Positions 7,818 through 15,651 of a stretch of 43,577 nt of DNA are shown piece after piece. Under the pieces are notes generated by a model that was given only the letters and a program-made list of their open reading frames with translations, searched no databases and was not told where the DNA came from. Within the stretch, counting starts at the first letter, position 1; each line of letters starts with the position of its first letter. Made by a program: the position numbers and the translations under genes. The DNA lies in NCBI GenBank assembly GCA_019244235.1, contig JAFASY010000270.1:1-43577 (forward strand). The letters are read 5' to 3'. The stretch is from Chroococcidiopsidaceae cyanobacterium CP_BM_ER_R8_30 (GTDB lineage: Bacteria; Cyanobacteriota; Cyanobacteriia; Cyanobacteriales; Chroococcidiopsidaceae).

Positions 7818-8474
7818 ATGGTGCGCTTGTACGTTGTAGGTTTTGTGCAGACTGCTCTTTTATCTCTAGGTCTAGGATTGAATGTTGGTGCGGCTGCTGC
7901 GGCAACATTCAATTTCAGTGGTATTTACAATATCACTGCAACTCTGCAAGAAAATATTCCTCCAAACTTTCAAGCCATATCTCTCTCAGGTACGAGTACC
8001 AATGCCCCGTATGATCTGACCCGAGTCAACAGTCTCTCATACTCTCAAACTGATTTCACGACGGGAGTGTTCAGTTCCAACACAGACCCTACCGCTTTCG
8101 GTTTGCAGGGCTATCAGCCTGGTTATGTAGAGTTCTCTGGAAACGGTAGCAATATTTTAATTGCCTCTGCAAGTGGTGCAGGGGCAATTAATTTTGCCCA
8201 AGGTACAGTAACGACATCTGATACTCTGGCTATCACTGGCGGTCAGGGCATGTTTAGTAGGGCTACTGGTACACTGACTTCAACTCAAGTTGTGCCCGCT
8301 AGTATACAGCCAGGTGTTGCCTTGGAGGGACAATATTCAGTAAGTGGTACTATCGAAACCGTTCCGGAACCAGGATTCGAGATGGCACCGCTAATTATGG
8401 GGGTGATCGCGGCTGGGATTCTGTGGCACAGAGGGCAACCAAACCGTAAAGGTTGTCCCATGACCAGCCCCTGA
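7818..8474 (+). CDS. PEP-CTERM protein
   Basis: A 218-residue exported protein with a signal peptide (VRLYVVGFVQTALLSLGLGL, cleavage probably after AAAAA near residue 30). The body is rich in Ser, Thr and Gly (about 31-185). The C-terminal tail has VPEP near 185, a hydrophobic stretch (APLIMGVIAAGILW) and the basic end RGQPNRKG. This is the sorting tail recognised by exosortases. The body matches no family I can name; it looks beta-rich. AGAGGG lies just upstream of the ATG and is inside a predicted stem. The last 84 bases overlap antisense the 3' end of the histidine kinase gene, so the two transcripts converge and share sequence. Confidence 0.82.
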   Translation: MVRLYVVGFVQTALLSLGLGLNVGAAAAATFNFSGIYNITATLQENIPPNFQAISLSGTSTNAPYDLTRVNSLSYSQTDFTTGVFSSNTDPTAFGLQGYQPGYVEFSGNGSNILIASASGAGAINFAQGTVTTSDTLAITGGQGMFSRATGTLTSTQVVPASIQPGVALEGQYSVSGTIETVPEPGFEMAPLIMGVIAAGILWHRGQPNRKGCPMTSP

Positions 8475-9767
8475 GCTTTCTGCATGGGACAGGCTTGGGC
8501 TCCTAACTTCTATTTCTCCTTGCATCTGCTCGACTAACTCCTTGGCGATTGCCAACCCTAAACCTGTTCCAGGGATTTCGGTTTCTGCCTGTATCCCTCG
8601 GTAATGCCGCTCAAAAATATGCTCTAAATCTTGTGGGGGAATTCCTGGTCCAGTATCACTAATAGCAATCCCCTGCAAATTCCCCCGCTCTTGCCCAGCT
8701 TGGATAGAAATTCGTCCACCAGCAGGGGTGTATTTCAAAGCATTGTCGATGAGATTACTTAAAACTTCCCTTAATGTCCTAGCGCTTGCCCTGACTGGCG
8801 GCAAGTTGGGAGGAATTTTGCTCTGGATATTTAGATGACGCTCTTGAGCAATTACCTGAGCTGACGCTAGCAGTGGTTCTAGCACATCGGCAACTAGGCA
8901 AGAAGCATCTCCCTTACTCTCAGCATCAGGCAACAACAGCATGGGCTTGATGACTGGCTGTAGCGTTGCTTCCATTTGGAGTGGCGCTAGCGGCAACGAT
9001 TTGTGCGGCTTTAGATCGTCTAACGTCAAGTCAATCACCTGGTCAAACTGTTGCAGTAAATCTTGGAGGCGATCGCTCTCCCGCACCAGGTTAGCAGCTA
9101 CTCCATGATTAGCGTCTTCTGGGATGAGACGCTTGAGTAGCAATTTGCCGAATGTCCGCAAAGCCATCAAGGAATTGCGAAACTGGTGCAATAGGTTGTG
9201 GAGCAAATCTCGCTGCTCGGCTTGCAGGCGTTGTTGTTGACTGAGTTCCGCTAGAGCCCATTCTCGGCGCTGATCTAGCAACCTAGCCAGCGTTAGCGTT
9301 TGAGCAATCCGTTCAATCTCCGTACGTTCGCGCTCATTCCAAGCTCTGTCTTCCCGACCTGTTACCAATAATCCCAGCATCAAGCCCTCATGGATCAAAG
9401 GTAAAACGATTTGCCTATTCAGTATCAGGGCGCGATCTGCTTCCTGTGGCTTATTCTTGGCCGTTCTTGCTTCTGGCTTTTGTAAGTGATCGGAGTCTGC
9501 ATCAATTGTCATTTCTGGTGGCGTCCCCAACAGCAATGTGTCATCACTCATGACTTCTCCTGGCAAAAACGCTAAAGCATTCGACCTTTCCCACATAGCC
9601 GCTTCCGGGTAAGCTACCACTGGAATTAGCCCTGTCTTGGGCATCTCCCCCTCCACCAGTTCTTCTGTCAAGTACACGATACTCAGATTCGCTCCTAGTC
9701 CTTGAGTGAGTAAGGCAACTTGGGAGTGGCACAGAGTAATGAACTCAGAACTAGCAGACGTCAGCAT
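8391..9767 (-). CDS. GAF-domain sensor histidine kinase, Hik2-like
   Basis: A 458-residue soluble sensor kinase. Residues 1-180 form a GAF-like sensor region. The H-box is LLHNLLHQFRNSLMALRTFG near 190-210 with the phospho-accepting His in HQFRN. The ATPase region has the N-box LSNLIDNALKYTP (about 340), the D-box SDTGPGIPP (about 376), HIFERHYRG and the glycine-rich GTGLGLAIAKELVEQ (about 403). The ALRTFGKLLLKRL stretch and overall architecture resemble cyanobacterial Hik2 / plastid CSK kinases, but I cannot confirm orthology. No membrane segments are seen, so it is cytosolic. No response regulator lies beside it. Its 3' end overlaps the convergent PEP-CTERM gene by 84 bases. Confidence 0.85.
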   Translation of the reverse strand: MLTSASSEFITLCHSQVALLTQGLGANLSIVYLTEELVEGEMPKTGLIPVVAYPEAAMWERSNALAFLPGEVMSDDTLLLGTPPEMTIDADSDHLQKPEARTAKNKPQEADRALILNRQIVLPLIHEGLMLGLLVTGREDRAWNERERTEIERIAQTLTLARLLDQRREWALAELSQQQRLQAEQRDLLHNLLHQFRNSLMALRTFGKLLLKRLIPEDANHGVAANLVRESDRLQDLLQQFDQVIDLTLDDLKPHKSLPLAPLQMEATLQPVIKPMLLLPDAESKGDASCLVADVLEPLLASAQVIAQERHLNIQSKIPPNLPPVRASARTLREVLSNLIDNALKYTPAGGRISIQAGQERGNLQGIAISDTGPGIPPQDLEHIFERHYRGIQAETEIPGTGLGLAIAKELVEQMQGEIEVRSPSLSHAESSGAGHGTTFTVWLPSVPQNPSRDHPHN

Positions 9768-9991
9768 AGAGTTAACCTTAACTTACCAACTGCATCATGA
9801 CAGTTGCCTGTAACCTAGTCTCTCTATCTTATTCAGACTTTCCCAATTGTGATTTAGAACTTCAGACAGAGGTACTTGCCTAGGAAATAACTCAAATCCT
9901 ATACTTTCGACTCTAATTCTGAGAGTTTGTATCGTAAACTTAACACAACTTGAAATTCTGAATTCAAGCAGATATACTGGCGACGGCTTTT

Positions 9992-10005
9992 GTAACGACA
10001 ACTAC
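9992..10005. promoter_or_regulatory. Possible NtcA site
   Basis: GTAACGACAACTAC matches GTA-N8-TAC, the NtcA nitrogen-regulator consensus, in the divergent gap between the kinase and the DUF3155 gene. A TAAAAT at 10017-10022 follows, but only 11 bases on and overlapping the ribosome binding site, so spacing does not fit an activated promoter. The match is perfect to a short motif and could be chance. Confidence 0.25.
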
Positions 10006-10036
10006 AATCGTCAGTGTAAAATAGGAGGGTAAGAGG

Positions 10037-10354
10037 TTGGCAAGGAGACGGAAGCGCAAAAGTCGTCGTCGCCAAGAGGGGCGTCGAATCCTTGAGCATG
10101 TGCCTCAATATAGCATTGAAAGTGGCGAAGATAAACCCGTCACAGCAGCTCGAAAGTTTATTCAGGCTGAGGGGATCTTGCCACCAGCACTGCTCCTCGT
10201 TAAACGGAATGAACATACAACAGACCGTTATTTCTGGGCAGAGAAGGGGCTATTTGGGGCGCAATACGTGGAAGAAAATCATTTCTTGTTTCCTAGTCTA
10301 CGGGTGTTAGAAAACCCCTTGGAGAAGGAACCTGTCGCTGGGCGCAGCCGCTGA
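10037..10354 (+). CDS. DUF3155 family protein
   Basis: The 105-residue protein starts with a strongly basic run (MARRRKRKSRRRQEGRRIL). A conserved body follows containing SGEDKPVTAARKFIQAEGIL, PPALLLVKRNEHTTDRYFW and AEKGLFGAQYVEENHFLFPSL. I recognise this as DUF3155, a family found in cyanobacteria. Its function is unknown; the basic N-terminus suggests nucleic-acid or ribosome contact, which is inference. The start is a TTG at 10037: AGGAGG lies 9 bases before it and no ATG is available, so the unusual start is well supported. A strong hairpin follows between it and the convergent gene. Confidence 0.85.
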   Translation: MARRRKRKSRRRQEGRRILEHVPQYSIESGEDKPVTAARKFIQAEGILPPALLLVKRNEHTTDRYFWAEKGLFGAQYVEENHFLFPSLRVLENPLEKEPVAGRSR

Positions 10355-10380
10355 AACTGAATTGATGGCTTTAGCGCTTT

Positions 10381-10412
10381 AATCCCTGGGAAACATTGGT
10401 TTCTCAGGGATT
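10381..10412. terminator. Bidirectional terminator hairpin
   Basis: AATCCCTGGGAAAC (10381-10394) pairs with GTTTCTCAGGGATT (10399-10412), a 14-bp stem with one wobble and a 4-base loop. It lies between the stops of convergent genes, and one arm covers the final codons of the minus gene. Confidence 0.7.
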
Positions 10413-10929
10413 ACAACTTTAACGCTTTTCGTAGTTCAATAATTTCGTCACGATGAGCAATAACGGTAAACTGGCTTTGCCGTTTAGATTCGCTACCTAC
10501 TGCTTCTACCTTGAGCAACACCTGTTCTTTGCGTCCCGCTCTTTTCCAGTAAAAAATGCCAGCTATAGGCGATAGCAGCACCAAAGCGAGAAAAAACACA
10601 CCTAGTTTGGGAAACAGTAGCGACAAAACTAGTGCTAGACAAAGAATTCCAGCTGCTGCCAGCACCGAGAGAAAAATGGCTAGAAACACGCTGGGTCGGA
10701 CAAAACCTTCAAACGTAACCTGGTTCTGTAGGGCATCTACCTTCACCACTTGGTAGGAGCGCTCTTGCATGTATTGCTGCAATTGCGCGATTAGAGTTTC
10801 TTGGGCTTGCTCAGACGTCAGTCTAACCTCTTGTGTCCGCTCTTTAACTGAGGCACGGATAAAGAAAAATAACCCGACTGATAACAACGAGGTTAATAGG
10901 AGAGTAGATGAGAAAATAGTAGGATTCAC
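10411..10929 (-). CDS. CCB2/CCB4-like cofactor-assembly protein
   Basis: A 172-residue membrane protein. One segment lies near the N-terminus (STLLLTSLLSVGLFFFIRA) and two follow around 80-125 (FLAIFLSVLAAAGILCLALV and VFFLALVLLSPIAGIFYW). A soluble tail ends in DEIIELRKALKL. It resembles the proteins annotated as cofactor assembly of complex C subunit B, which in plastids and cyanobacteria help attach heme to cytochrome b6. The assignment is by overall resemblance, not by a catalytic motif. The start is a GTG at 10929. It lies 27 bases downstream of the PadR gene on the same strand, so the two may be co-transcribed. Confidence 0.6.
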   Translation of the reverse strand: MNPTIFSSTLLLTSLLSVGLFFFIRASVKERTQEVRLTSEQAQETLIAQLQQYMQERSYQVVKVDALQNQVTFEGFVRPSVFLAIFLSVLAAAGILCLALVLSLLFPKLGVFFLALVLLSPIAGIFYWKRAGRKEQVLLKVEAVGSESKRQSQFTVIAHRDEIIELRKALKL

Positions 10930-10956
10930 GATAGTTTGTTACAGGTGGTAACTTCT

Positions 10957-11319
10957 TCAACTATAGTTCTTCACCCATAGCCCTCGATCCGCGTATTCAT
11001 GCCAAAGACGAGCTAAGTCCTGAGCAGGTATTAGCCATTGAGGAGAGATTCGATACATCCGCCGAGGGCGTCCCCGTCCCTCCACTTTTTTCCAATAGCC
11101 AGTAATTGCCTTTTCATCTTCCAAAAATTTCAGTGCTCCGTAGAGGACTGTATCAGAAAGTCGATAGAGTGAGTGTTCATTCTCTAGTTGTTGTATCAGT
11201 TCTGTACCGTAAGAGTCTTCCCGTAACAACACTGCTAGGACATAGCACACCGCCAGTTCCTGACACAGATAAATGGGAGGAGGGCTTTGAAAGAATTTGT
11301 AAATGTCCTCAAGTTGCAT
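10957..11319 (-). CDS. PadR-family transcriptional regulator
   Basis: A 120-residue DNA-binding protein. The winged helix-turn-helix spans about residues 25-95: LAVCYVLAVLLREDSYGTEL, then LYRLSDTVLYGALKFLEDE as recognition helix region, then YWKKVEGRGRPRRMYRIS as the wing, with the GRPRRMYRIS signature typical of PadR. A short C-terminal helix replaces the longer dimerisation domain of some members. It probably acts as a dimeric repressor; the ligand is unknown. It lies just upstream of the CCB-like gene on the same strand. Start is the ATG at 11319. Confidence 0.85.
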   Translation of the reverse strand: MQLEDIYKFFQSPPPIYLCQELAVCYVLAVLLREDSYGTELIQQLENEHSLYRLSDTVLYGALKFLEDEKAITGYWKKVEGRGRPRRMYRISPQWLIPAQDLARLWHEYADRGLWVKNYS

Positions 11320-11793
11320 AGGCTAGACCTACTAAGCATATACCATCGAGTCTGCCCTTGCTAGAACAGACTCAAGTTTGTTTGGCTCGAAACCCACTCA
11401 TGCTTACTAGTGTTTTGTCACACTTCAATTGCACTACTAAGCAGCAGGCGCCTCGGCAGCTCGATACTTGCTGATCGCTGTATTTTCGACAATATATAAT
11501 ATACAACAAGTACTGAATTTTCTACGTATGCGAATGGTGACAAAGAAGGAGCGGTGAGTATGGCAACTATAGTGCACTGTTATTCTGAAGCTGAATCGGG
11601 TGCCTTAGGATTGCTGATACATTCAGCTTTCTGACGACATGCGTTAAAACACATGTTTCAACAACATGTCGTATGCATGTACTACTTGCAGGTTAGCCAG
11701 ACTACAAAGTAGGAGGTTATCAACTTTTTGGTCACTCAAAGGTCAGCCGGAGCAGAACTCCGGTTGCCTCCTAAGTCTACGAAGAGCGCAATC
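11320..11793. other. Intergenic region with inverted repeats and a micro-frame
   Basis: About 470 bases between the PadR and TetR genes. A 24-codon frame (11560-11634) has an ideal AAGGAG site (11546-11551) but no recognisable product. CGACATG (11635-11641) pairs with CATGTCG (11665-11671). TAGGAGG (11710-11716) pairs with CCTCCTA (11767-11773) around an inner CCGGAG/CTCCGG hairpin. AT-rich DNA near 11490-11510 could be promoter. No RNA gene was recognised. Confidence 0.5.
11710..11773. repeat. Two-level inverted repeat, possible terminator or RNA element
   Basis: The outer 7-bp stem TAGGAGG/CCTCCTA encloses an inner hairpin with CCGGAG and CTCCGG arms and a CAGAA loop. It lies 20 bases beyond the stop of the TetR gene, so on the minus strand it could act as that gene's terminator, though no T-run follows. 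Confidence 0.4.
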
Positions 11794-12471
11794 TCAACGC
11801 TCCAGATAATTTTGGCAACATAGCTCGACCAAGGTATTGACTAAGCGTTCATTGTCCATTGGCATAGACTGTTTGCCGTACAGGATTTGTTGGGACAGGA
11901 TAAAGGCAGATAGAGAACCGAAAAAAATTTGGGCACTTGCTGCTGGATCTGGAAGGTTAAGTTCTGGATGAGATTCAAAATATATAGTTAAACCAAGACA
12001 AATCGGCTGAATTACTGTGCGCGTATAAAGTTTTGCTAACTCTGGAAAGCGGGCTGATTCAGCTACCACAACCCTTAACAGTGCGATGAACTCTTGGTCG
12101 TCCATTTTAGTTAAATAGCCCTTTGCTATTCGTCGCAATAGGTCTCTTGGCTCGCCCTGAAATGGCTCTGCACCAAACTCGATTTGCAACTGGCGCGTCG
12201 TGACTCGCTCAATCAGGGCAGTAAATAGCCCTTCCTTGTCGTGGAAATGAGTGTAAATCGTTTGCTTAGAAACACCTGCTATGGCTGCTACCCGGTCCAT
12301 GCTTGTACCAGCATAGCCGTGCTGAAGAAATACCTGTGTAGCTCCCTTCAAGATCTGCTCGCGCTTCTGAGCAGCACTAGCTTTAGCGTTATCTATCTTG
12401 CTACTTATCAGTGGCGAATCATCAGCAATTGGCTTGCCCTGAGAAAGCTGTTGGGAAGAATGCACCGACAT
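11794..12471 (-). CDS. TetR/AcrR-family transcriptional regulator
   Basis: A 225-residue regulator. The N-terminal helix-turn-helix covers about residues 33-80: REQILKGATQVFLQHGYAGT, SMDRVAAIAGVSKQTIYTHF and HDKEGLFTAL, the classical TetR DNA-binding signature. The remainder is a helical ligand-binding and dimerisation domain like that of AcrR-type repressors, with a TetR_C-like part around FFGSLSAFILSQQ. The frame is open upstream to 12609, but the ATG at 12471 is preferred because the extra residues are not TetR-like. It is divergent from a small membrane protein at 12660 and inverted repeats lie in the shared upstream DNA, suggesting autoregulation. Confidence 0.85.
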   Translation of the reverse strand: MSVHSSQQLSQGKPIADDSPLISSKIDNAKASAAQKREQILKGATQVFLQHGYAGTSMDRVAAIAGVSKQTIYTHFHDKEGLFTALIERVTTRQLQIEFGAEPFQGEPRDLLRRIAKGYLTKMDDQEFIALLRVVVAESARFPELAKLYTRTVIQPICLGLTIYFESHPELNLPDPAASAQIFFGSLSAFILSQQILYGKQSMPMDNERLVNTLVELCCQNYLER

Positions 12472-12498
12472 GAAAAATACAGCTATATGATACCTAAA

Positions 12499-12546
12499 CC
12501 ATACAGTACAGTCTACTCCAGTATGGAAACTTCCTGATATGGAGTA
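12499..12546. promoter_or_regulatory. Candidate operator for the TetR regulator
   Basis: Two overlapping inverted repeats lie just upstream of the TetR start: CCATAC (12499-12504) with GTATGG (12521-12526), and TACTCCA (12514-12520) with TGGAGTA (12540-12546). TetR proteins usually bind such dyads near their own promoter. Which dyad, if any, is bound is unknown. Confidence 0.4.
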
Positions 12547-12659
12547 TAGGGTCTTGCTATGAATTGCGAAATGGAATCTAATAACACTGTTGATTCCATT
12601 GAGAACCATTCAGCGCAATAATCGTCGAGATGAACTAACTGAGTTGTTGAGGGATGAGC

Positions 12660-13016
12660 ATGAAGACAAGTGGTTGGACAAAAGCGCTAGGAACAGTGCT
12701 GGGAATTGTGTTAGTTGGCTTCTCTGCGGCAACTATTTGCACTCTATTCGAGAGAACACCCTACGCTTCAGCACCAGACTTGCCAGAAGTTGACCTTGGT
12801 CAGAAAATTCCTCTTGCTGGGGATACGCCAAATTCTTCCTTAGGAGGGATTCGCCAAGCCCGAACATTGAGAGCAATAGCTCACTCCGTCTTAGCAAACG
12901 ATCAAACCCTAAAGTCTCCCTTCACACATCCACAATCTACGCAGTTTTCTGTCGAGCACCATCTATCTGTAGACCTATACCATCTCAACTCTGAGAATGT
13001 TTGGACAATGCTGTAA
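12660..13016 (+). CDS. Small membrane-anchored protein of unknown function
   Basis: The product is 118 residues from the ATG at 12660. A hydrophobic segment (ALGTVLGIVLVGFSAATICT, about residues 8-27) is a membrane anchor or signal peptide. The rest is a polar, probably extracytoplasmic chain with no recognisable domain. Start choice: an ATG at 12654 abuts the GAGGG site, whereas the ATG at 12660 lies 6 bases after it, so the second is preferred. It is transcribed away from the TetR gene with about 190 bases between the starts and may be its target. No family is recognised. Confidence 0.62.
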   Translation: MKTSGWTKALGTVLGIVLVGFSAATICTLFERTPYASAPDLPEVDLGQKIPLAGDTPNSSLGGIRQARTLRAIAHSVLANDQTLKSPFTHPQSTQFSVEHHLSVDLYHLNSENVWTML

Positions 13017-13102
13017 TTGAGAGCGATCGTTCCAATCAGTTCTGACCTGACCTTCTAAAATGGGATTGGTACCTACTGAAATCAGCAGGATTTGAGACTA
13101 CT

Positions 13103-13501
13103 GTGAACACTTCTTTAGTGACTGACTCTACATCATCAATACAACTTGCACCCAGCTACAAGATCCCTGGTGTACTGGTGATTGCTGCCATTCCCATCCT
13201 GTTTGTGCAAGCTTGGGTAGGAGGTGCGCTGGCACTTTTTGGCTTATTTCTCACGTTTCAAGCCGCCACACTGCGTCTGCAATTTACTGAAAGTGCCTTA
13301 GACATTTATAGAGGGGAAACATTAATCCGACGCTTTCCCTACCAGGAATGGCAAAATTGGCAAATTTTCTGGTCAGCAGTGCCAATTTTATTTTATTTTA
13401 GAGAGGTCAAGAGCATTCACTTCCTACCCATCATATTTGACCCCCGAATATTAAAGACTTGCCTAGAGCAGCGCTGTCCAACTAGATCAGATAGGGGATG
13501 A
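13103..13501 (+). CDS. DUF3119 family protein
   Basis: A 132-residue protein with two adjacent hydrophobic segments around 25-52 (IPGVLVIAAIPILFVQAW and GGALALFGLFLTFQAATLRL), then a soluble part that resembles a PH-like fold: LQFTESALDIYRGETLIRRF, YQEWQNWQIFW and HFLPIIFDPRILKTCLEQRC. This pattern matches DUF3119, found in cyanobacteria and plastids. Function is unknown. Start is a GTG at 13103 with a weak upstream AGGA. DUF3086 and plsY follow on the same strand, so a link to membrane lipid synthesis is possible but only by position. Confidence 0.75.
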   Translation: MNTSLVTDSTSSIQLAPSYKIPGVLVIAAIPILFVQAWVGGALALFGLFLTFQAATLRLQFTESALDIYRGETLIRRFPYQEWQNWQIFWSAVPILFYFREVKSIHFLPIIFDPRILKTCLEQRCPTRSDRG

Positions 13502-13606
13502 GAAGACGCGTCGAACTATAATGATAAAAGAGGCTAGTGGGTCTACGGAATCGAGCAAGCTTAGACTATAGTAAATAAAACAAAAAAGGGCAGTCTGCGC
13601 CTGAAG

Positions 13607-13625
13607 ATCCCATTCCTGATGGGAT
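13607..13625 (+). promoter_or_regulatory. Hairpin covering the start codon of the DUF3086 gene
   Basis: ATCCCAT (13607-13613) pairs perfectly with ATGGGAT (13619-13625) around a 5-base loop. The second arm includes the first two bases of the ATG at 13624. It could limit initiation, or the true start could be further downstream. Confidence 0.4.
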
Positions 13626-14973
13626 GGAAACATTAAGAATAAGAGACGAATACAAAACCCCAAAGTTAGTTGTCGAACCGATGTTAGAGTCAGAAGGGCA
13701 AAGTCCTAAGGAAGAGCCAGTGTTAGATGTTTATGCCGAGTCAACGTTCTCAAAGGAGCAACCTCCGGGGGCTGCGTCGGCTTCGTCAATGATACCAGAG
13801 GCAGAGCAAAAACCCAGAGAAGAAGCGGACGGTTCAGATATCGAGCCTTTGTTTGAACTAGACGAGCAAACTTCCAAATTAAATCAGCCAGAAACGATAG
13901 AAAGTTCAAATGTCGAGCCCACAAATGAAGTAGAAGCACCAATTGCTGCAGCAAAGTCAGAAGTGAAACCTGAGGAGCTATTTGAAACTGCAGCAAGAGA
14001 GCGAATCGCAGATTTGCTTAGTCAGGAGCAATTGCTGAGACAAGAAGTTTCCTCATTGCAAGCCTCCCACACGCAGGTGTCTGAACAACTGGTTGCAACT
14101 CAAAAGTCGTTAGGGAGCTTGGTGAGCGAAACGCTGGTGCAGTTAGAGCAACGTAAACAGGCGTTGCAAATCTCAGTAGAACAACTAGAGCGTCGTCAGG
14201 AACGGATTCGGGCAGAGATGCGAACGACTTTTGCTGGGGCTTCCCAAGAACTCGCAATTCGTGTGCAAGGCTTTAAAGATTACCTGACTGGCAGCTTACA
14301 AGATTTGGCAGTAGCAGCAGAACAGTTAGAACTGGTACCAAAGGCTAAAGTTGAACCAGAACCGCTCATTACAAAACCGCAAAAGGGGAGCCAATCGTCT
14401 TCAACTCCACAGTTTGCCGAACAGCAGTTTCATTCGACTACCAAGCAAATTCGCCGCCTCATTGACCAATACCGGACCAAGCCAGACTACTACGGTCCAC
14501 CCTGGCAACTACGCCGCACTTTTGAACCAGTCCATGCCGAGCGGGTTGCTAACTGGTTTTTCACCCAAGGAGGGCGGGGAGCTTTACGCACGATGGGCAG
14601 CCGCTTACAGAATATCCTGATCGGCTCAGCAGTTATCTCGATATCGTACAGCTTGTATGGCGATCGCCTCCGGACCCTAGTGTTAGCTAATACTCCTGAA
14701 CGTCTGGGGGAATGGCGGAGAGGATTACAAGACTGCCTAGGAATTTCTCGTGGAGATTTTGGTCCAGAGCGTGGTGTAGTTTTGTTTGAAGCAGCAGAAG
14801 CTGTAGCAATGAAGGCAGAGCGACTAGTGAAAGCCAATCAGATGCCCCTGATTGTCGTTGACGACTCTGAAGACCAAATCAGCCTCTCACTGCTACAATT
14901 CCCTTTGTGGCTTGCCTTTGCCCCCGATCCTCAAACGCTGAGAGACAGAGATAGGGATTATTATGACTTTTGA
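13624..14973 (+). CDS. DUF3086 domain protein with coiled coil
   Basis: A 449-residue protein in three parts. Residues 1-115 are acidic and low complexity, rich in Glu, Pro and Ser. Residues 120-235 form a long coiled coil (for example RIADLLSQEQLLRQEVSSLQ and LEQRKQALQISVEQLERRQE). Residues 270-449 are a conserved globular domain (PPWQLRRTFEPVHAERVANW, FTQGGRGALRTMGSRLQNIL and LLQFPLWLAFAPDP) that I recognise as DUF3086, a cyanobacterial family of unknown function. There is no signal peptide. plsY begins 9 bases after its stop, implying a shared transcript. The start at 13624 has no good site and sits in a hairpin. Confidence 0.75.
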   Translation: METLRIRDEYKTPKLVVEPMLESEGQSPKEEPVLDVYAESTFSKEQPPGAASASSMIPEAEQKPREEADGSDIEPLFELDEQTSKLNQPETIESSNVEPTNEVEAPIAAAKSEVKPEELFETAARERIADLLSQEQLLRQEVSSLQASHTQVSEQLVATQKSLGSLVSETLVQLEQRKQALQISVEQLERRQERIRAEMRTTFAGASQELAIRVQGFKDYLTGSLQDLAVAAEQLELVPKAKVEPEPLITKPQKGSQSSSTPQFAEQQFHSTTKQIRRLIDQYRTKPDYYGPPWQLRRTFEPVHAERVANWFFTQGGRGALRTMGSRLQNILIGSAVISISYSLYGDRLRTLVLANTPERLGEWRRGLQDCLGISRGDFGPERGVVLFEAAEAVAMKAERLVKANQMPLIVVDDSEDQISLSLLQFPLWLAFAPDPQTLRDRDRDYYDF

Positions 14974-14982
14974 GTCCAAAAT

Positions 14983-15651
14983 ATGATGACTTGGTTGATT
15001 TTATGCGGGGTGATTTGGCTAATAGCTTATCTATGGGGCTCAATTCCCACAGGATACCTAGCAGGAAGGCTATTGCAAGGTATTGACCTACGCGAACATG
15101 GATCTGGCTCTACTGGAGCAACCAATGTCCTTAGAACTTTGGGGAAAGGTCCAGCATTGTTGGTTTTACTAATCGACATGCTGAAGGGAGTATTGGCGAT
15201 CACAGGTGGCAACTGGGCAATTGCCCTTGCTGCTGAACGTGATCTTATCCCGACAGGAGGAGGAGTGCAGCTTGACTTCTGGTGCCCCTGGATCTTGGCT
15301 GCTGCTGGCTTAGCAGCTTTAGTAGGGCACAGTAAATCTATCTGGTTAGGCTTTACAGGTGGCAAATCTGTGGGAACCAGCTTAGGAGTTTTATTAGCTA
15401 TGTGTTGGCAGGTTGGTTTAGGAACGCTATTGGTGTTTGGCATCGTGTTGGCGCTATCACGCACTGTATCTCTTGGTTCCTTAGCGGGAGCCGTTGTTGT
15501 TTCTATCCTGATGCTCCTCCTAAATCAACCCCTACCTTACCAGTTGTTTGCAGTTGCTGGTGGTCTCTATGTTATTTGGCGACACCAGAGCAATCTCCAG
15601 CGTCTAGTTGCAGGGACAGAGCCACAGCTAGGACAAAAAGTCTCTCTCTAG
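14983..15651 (+). CDS. plsY: Glycerol-3-phosphate acyltransferase PlsY
   Basis: PlsY is the inner-membrane enzyme that moves an acyl group from acyl phosphate to glycerol-3-phosphate, the first step of phospholipid synthesis. The 222-residue chain has the three PlsY signatures: [11 protein letters not shown] near 20, the [16 protein letters not shown] motif near 41-56, and [20 protein letters not shown] near 115-134. Multiple membrane segments surround them. Start is the ATG ATG at 14983, close behind the DUF3086 gene. Its last 24 bases overlap the 3' end of dtd on the other strand. Confidence 0.95.
   Translation: MMTWLILCGVIWLIAYLWGSIPTGYLAGRLLQGIDLREHGSGSTGATNVLRTLGKGPALLVLLIDMLKGVLAITGGNWAIALAAERDLIPTGGGVQLDFWCPWILAAAGLAALVGHSKSIWLGFTGGKSVGTSLGVLLAMCWQVGLGTLLVFGIVLALSRTVSLGSLAGAVVVSILMLLLNQPLPYQLFAVAGGLYVIWRHQSNLQRLVAGTEPQLGQKVSL

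Noticed and set aside
7781-8014. Plus-strand frame overlapping the second PEP-CTERM gene
   Set aside because: It is in a different frame with no signal peptide and runs into the better supported 7818 gene.
12472-12609. N-terminal extension of the TetR regulator
   Set aside because: The extra 46 residues are not TetR-like and cover the dyad-rich promoter region.
13706-13996. Antisense frame of 96 codons within the DUF3086 gene
   Set aside because: It mirrors the low-complexity acidic region of the sense gene; composition explains it.
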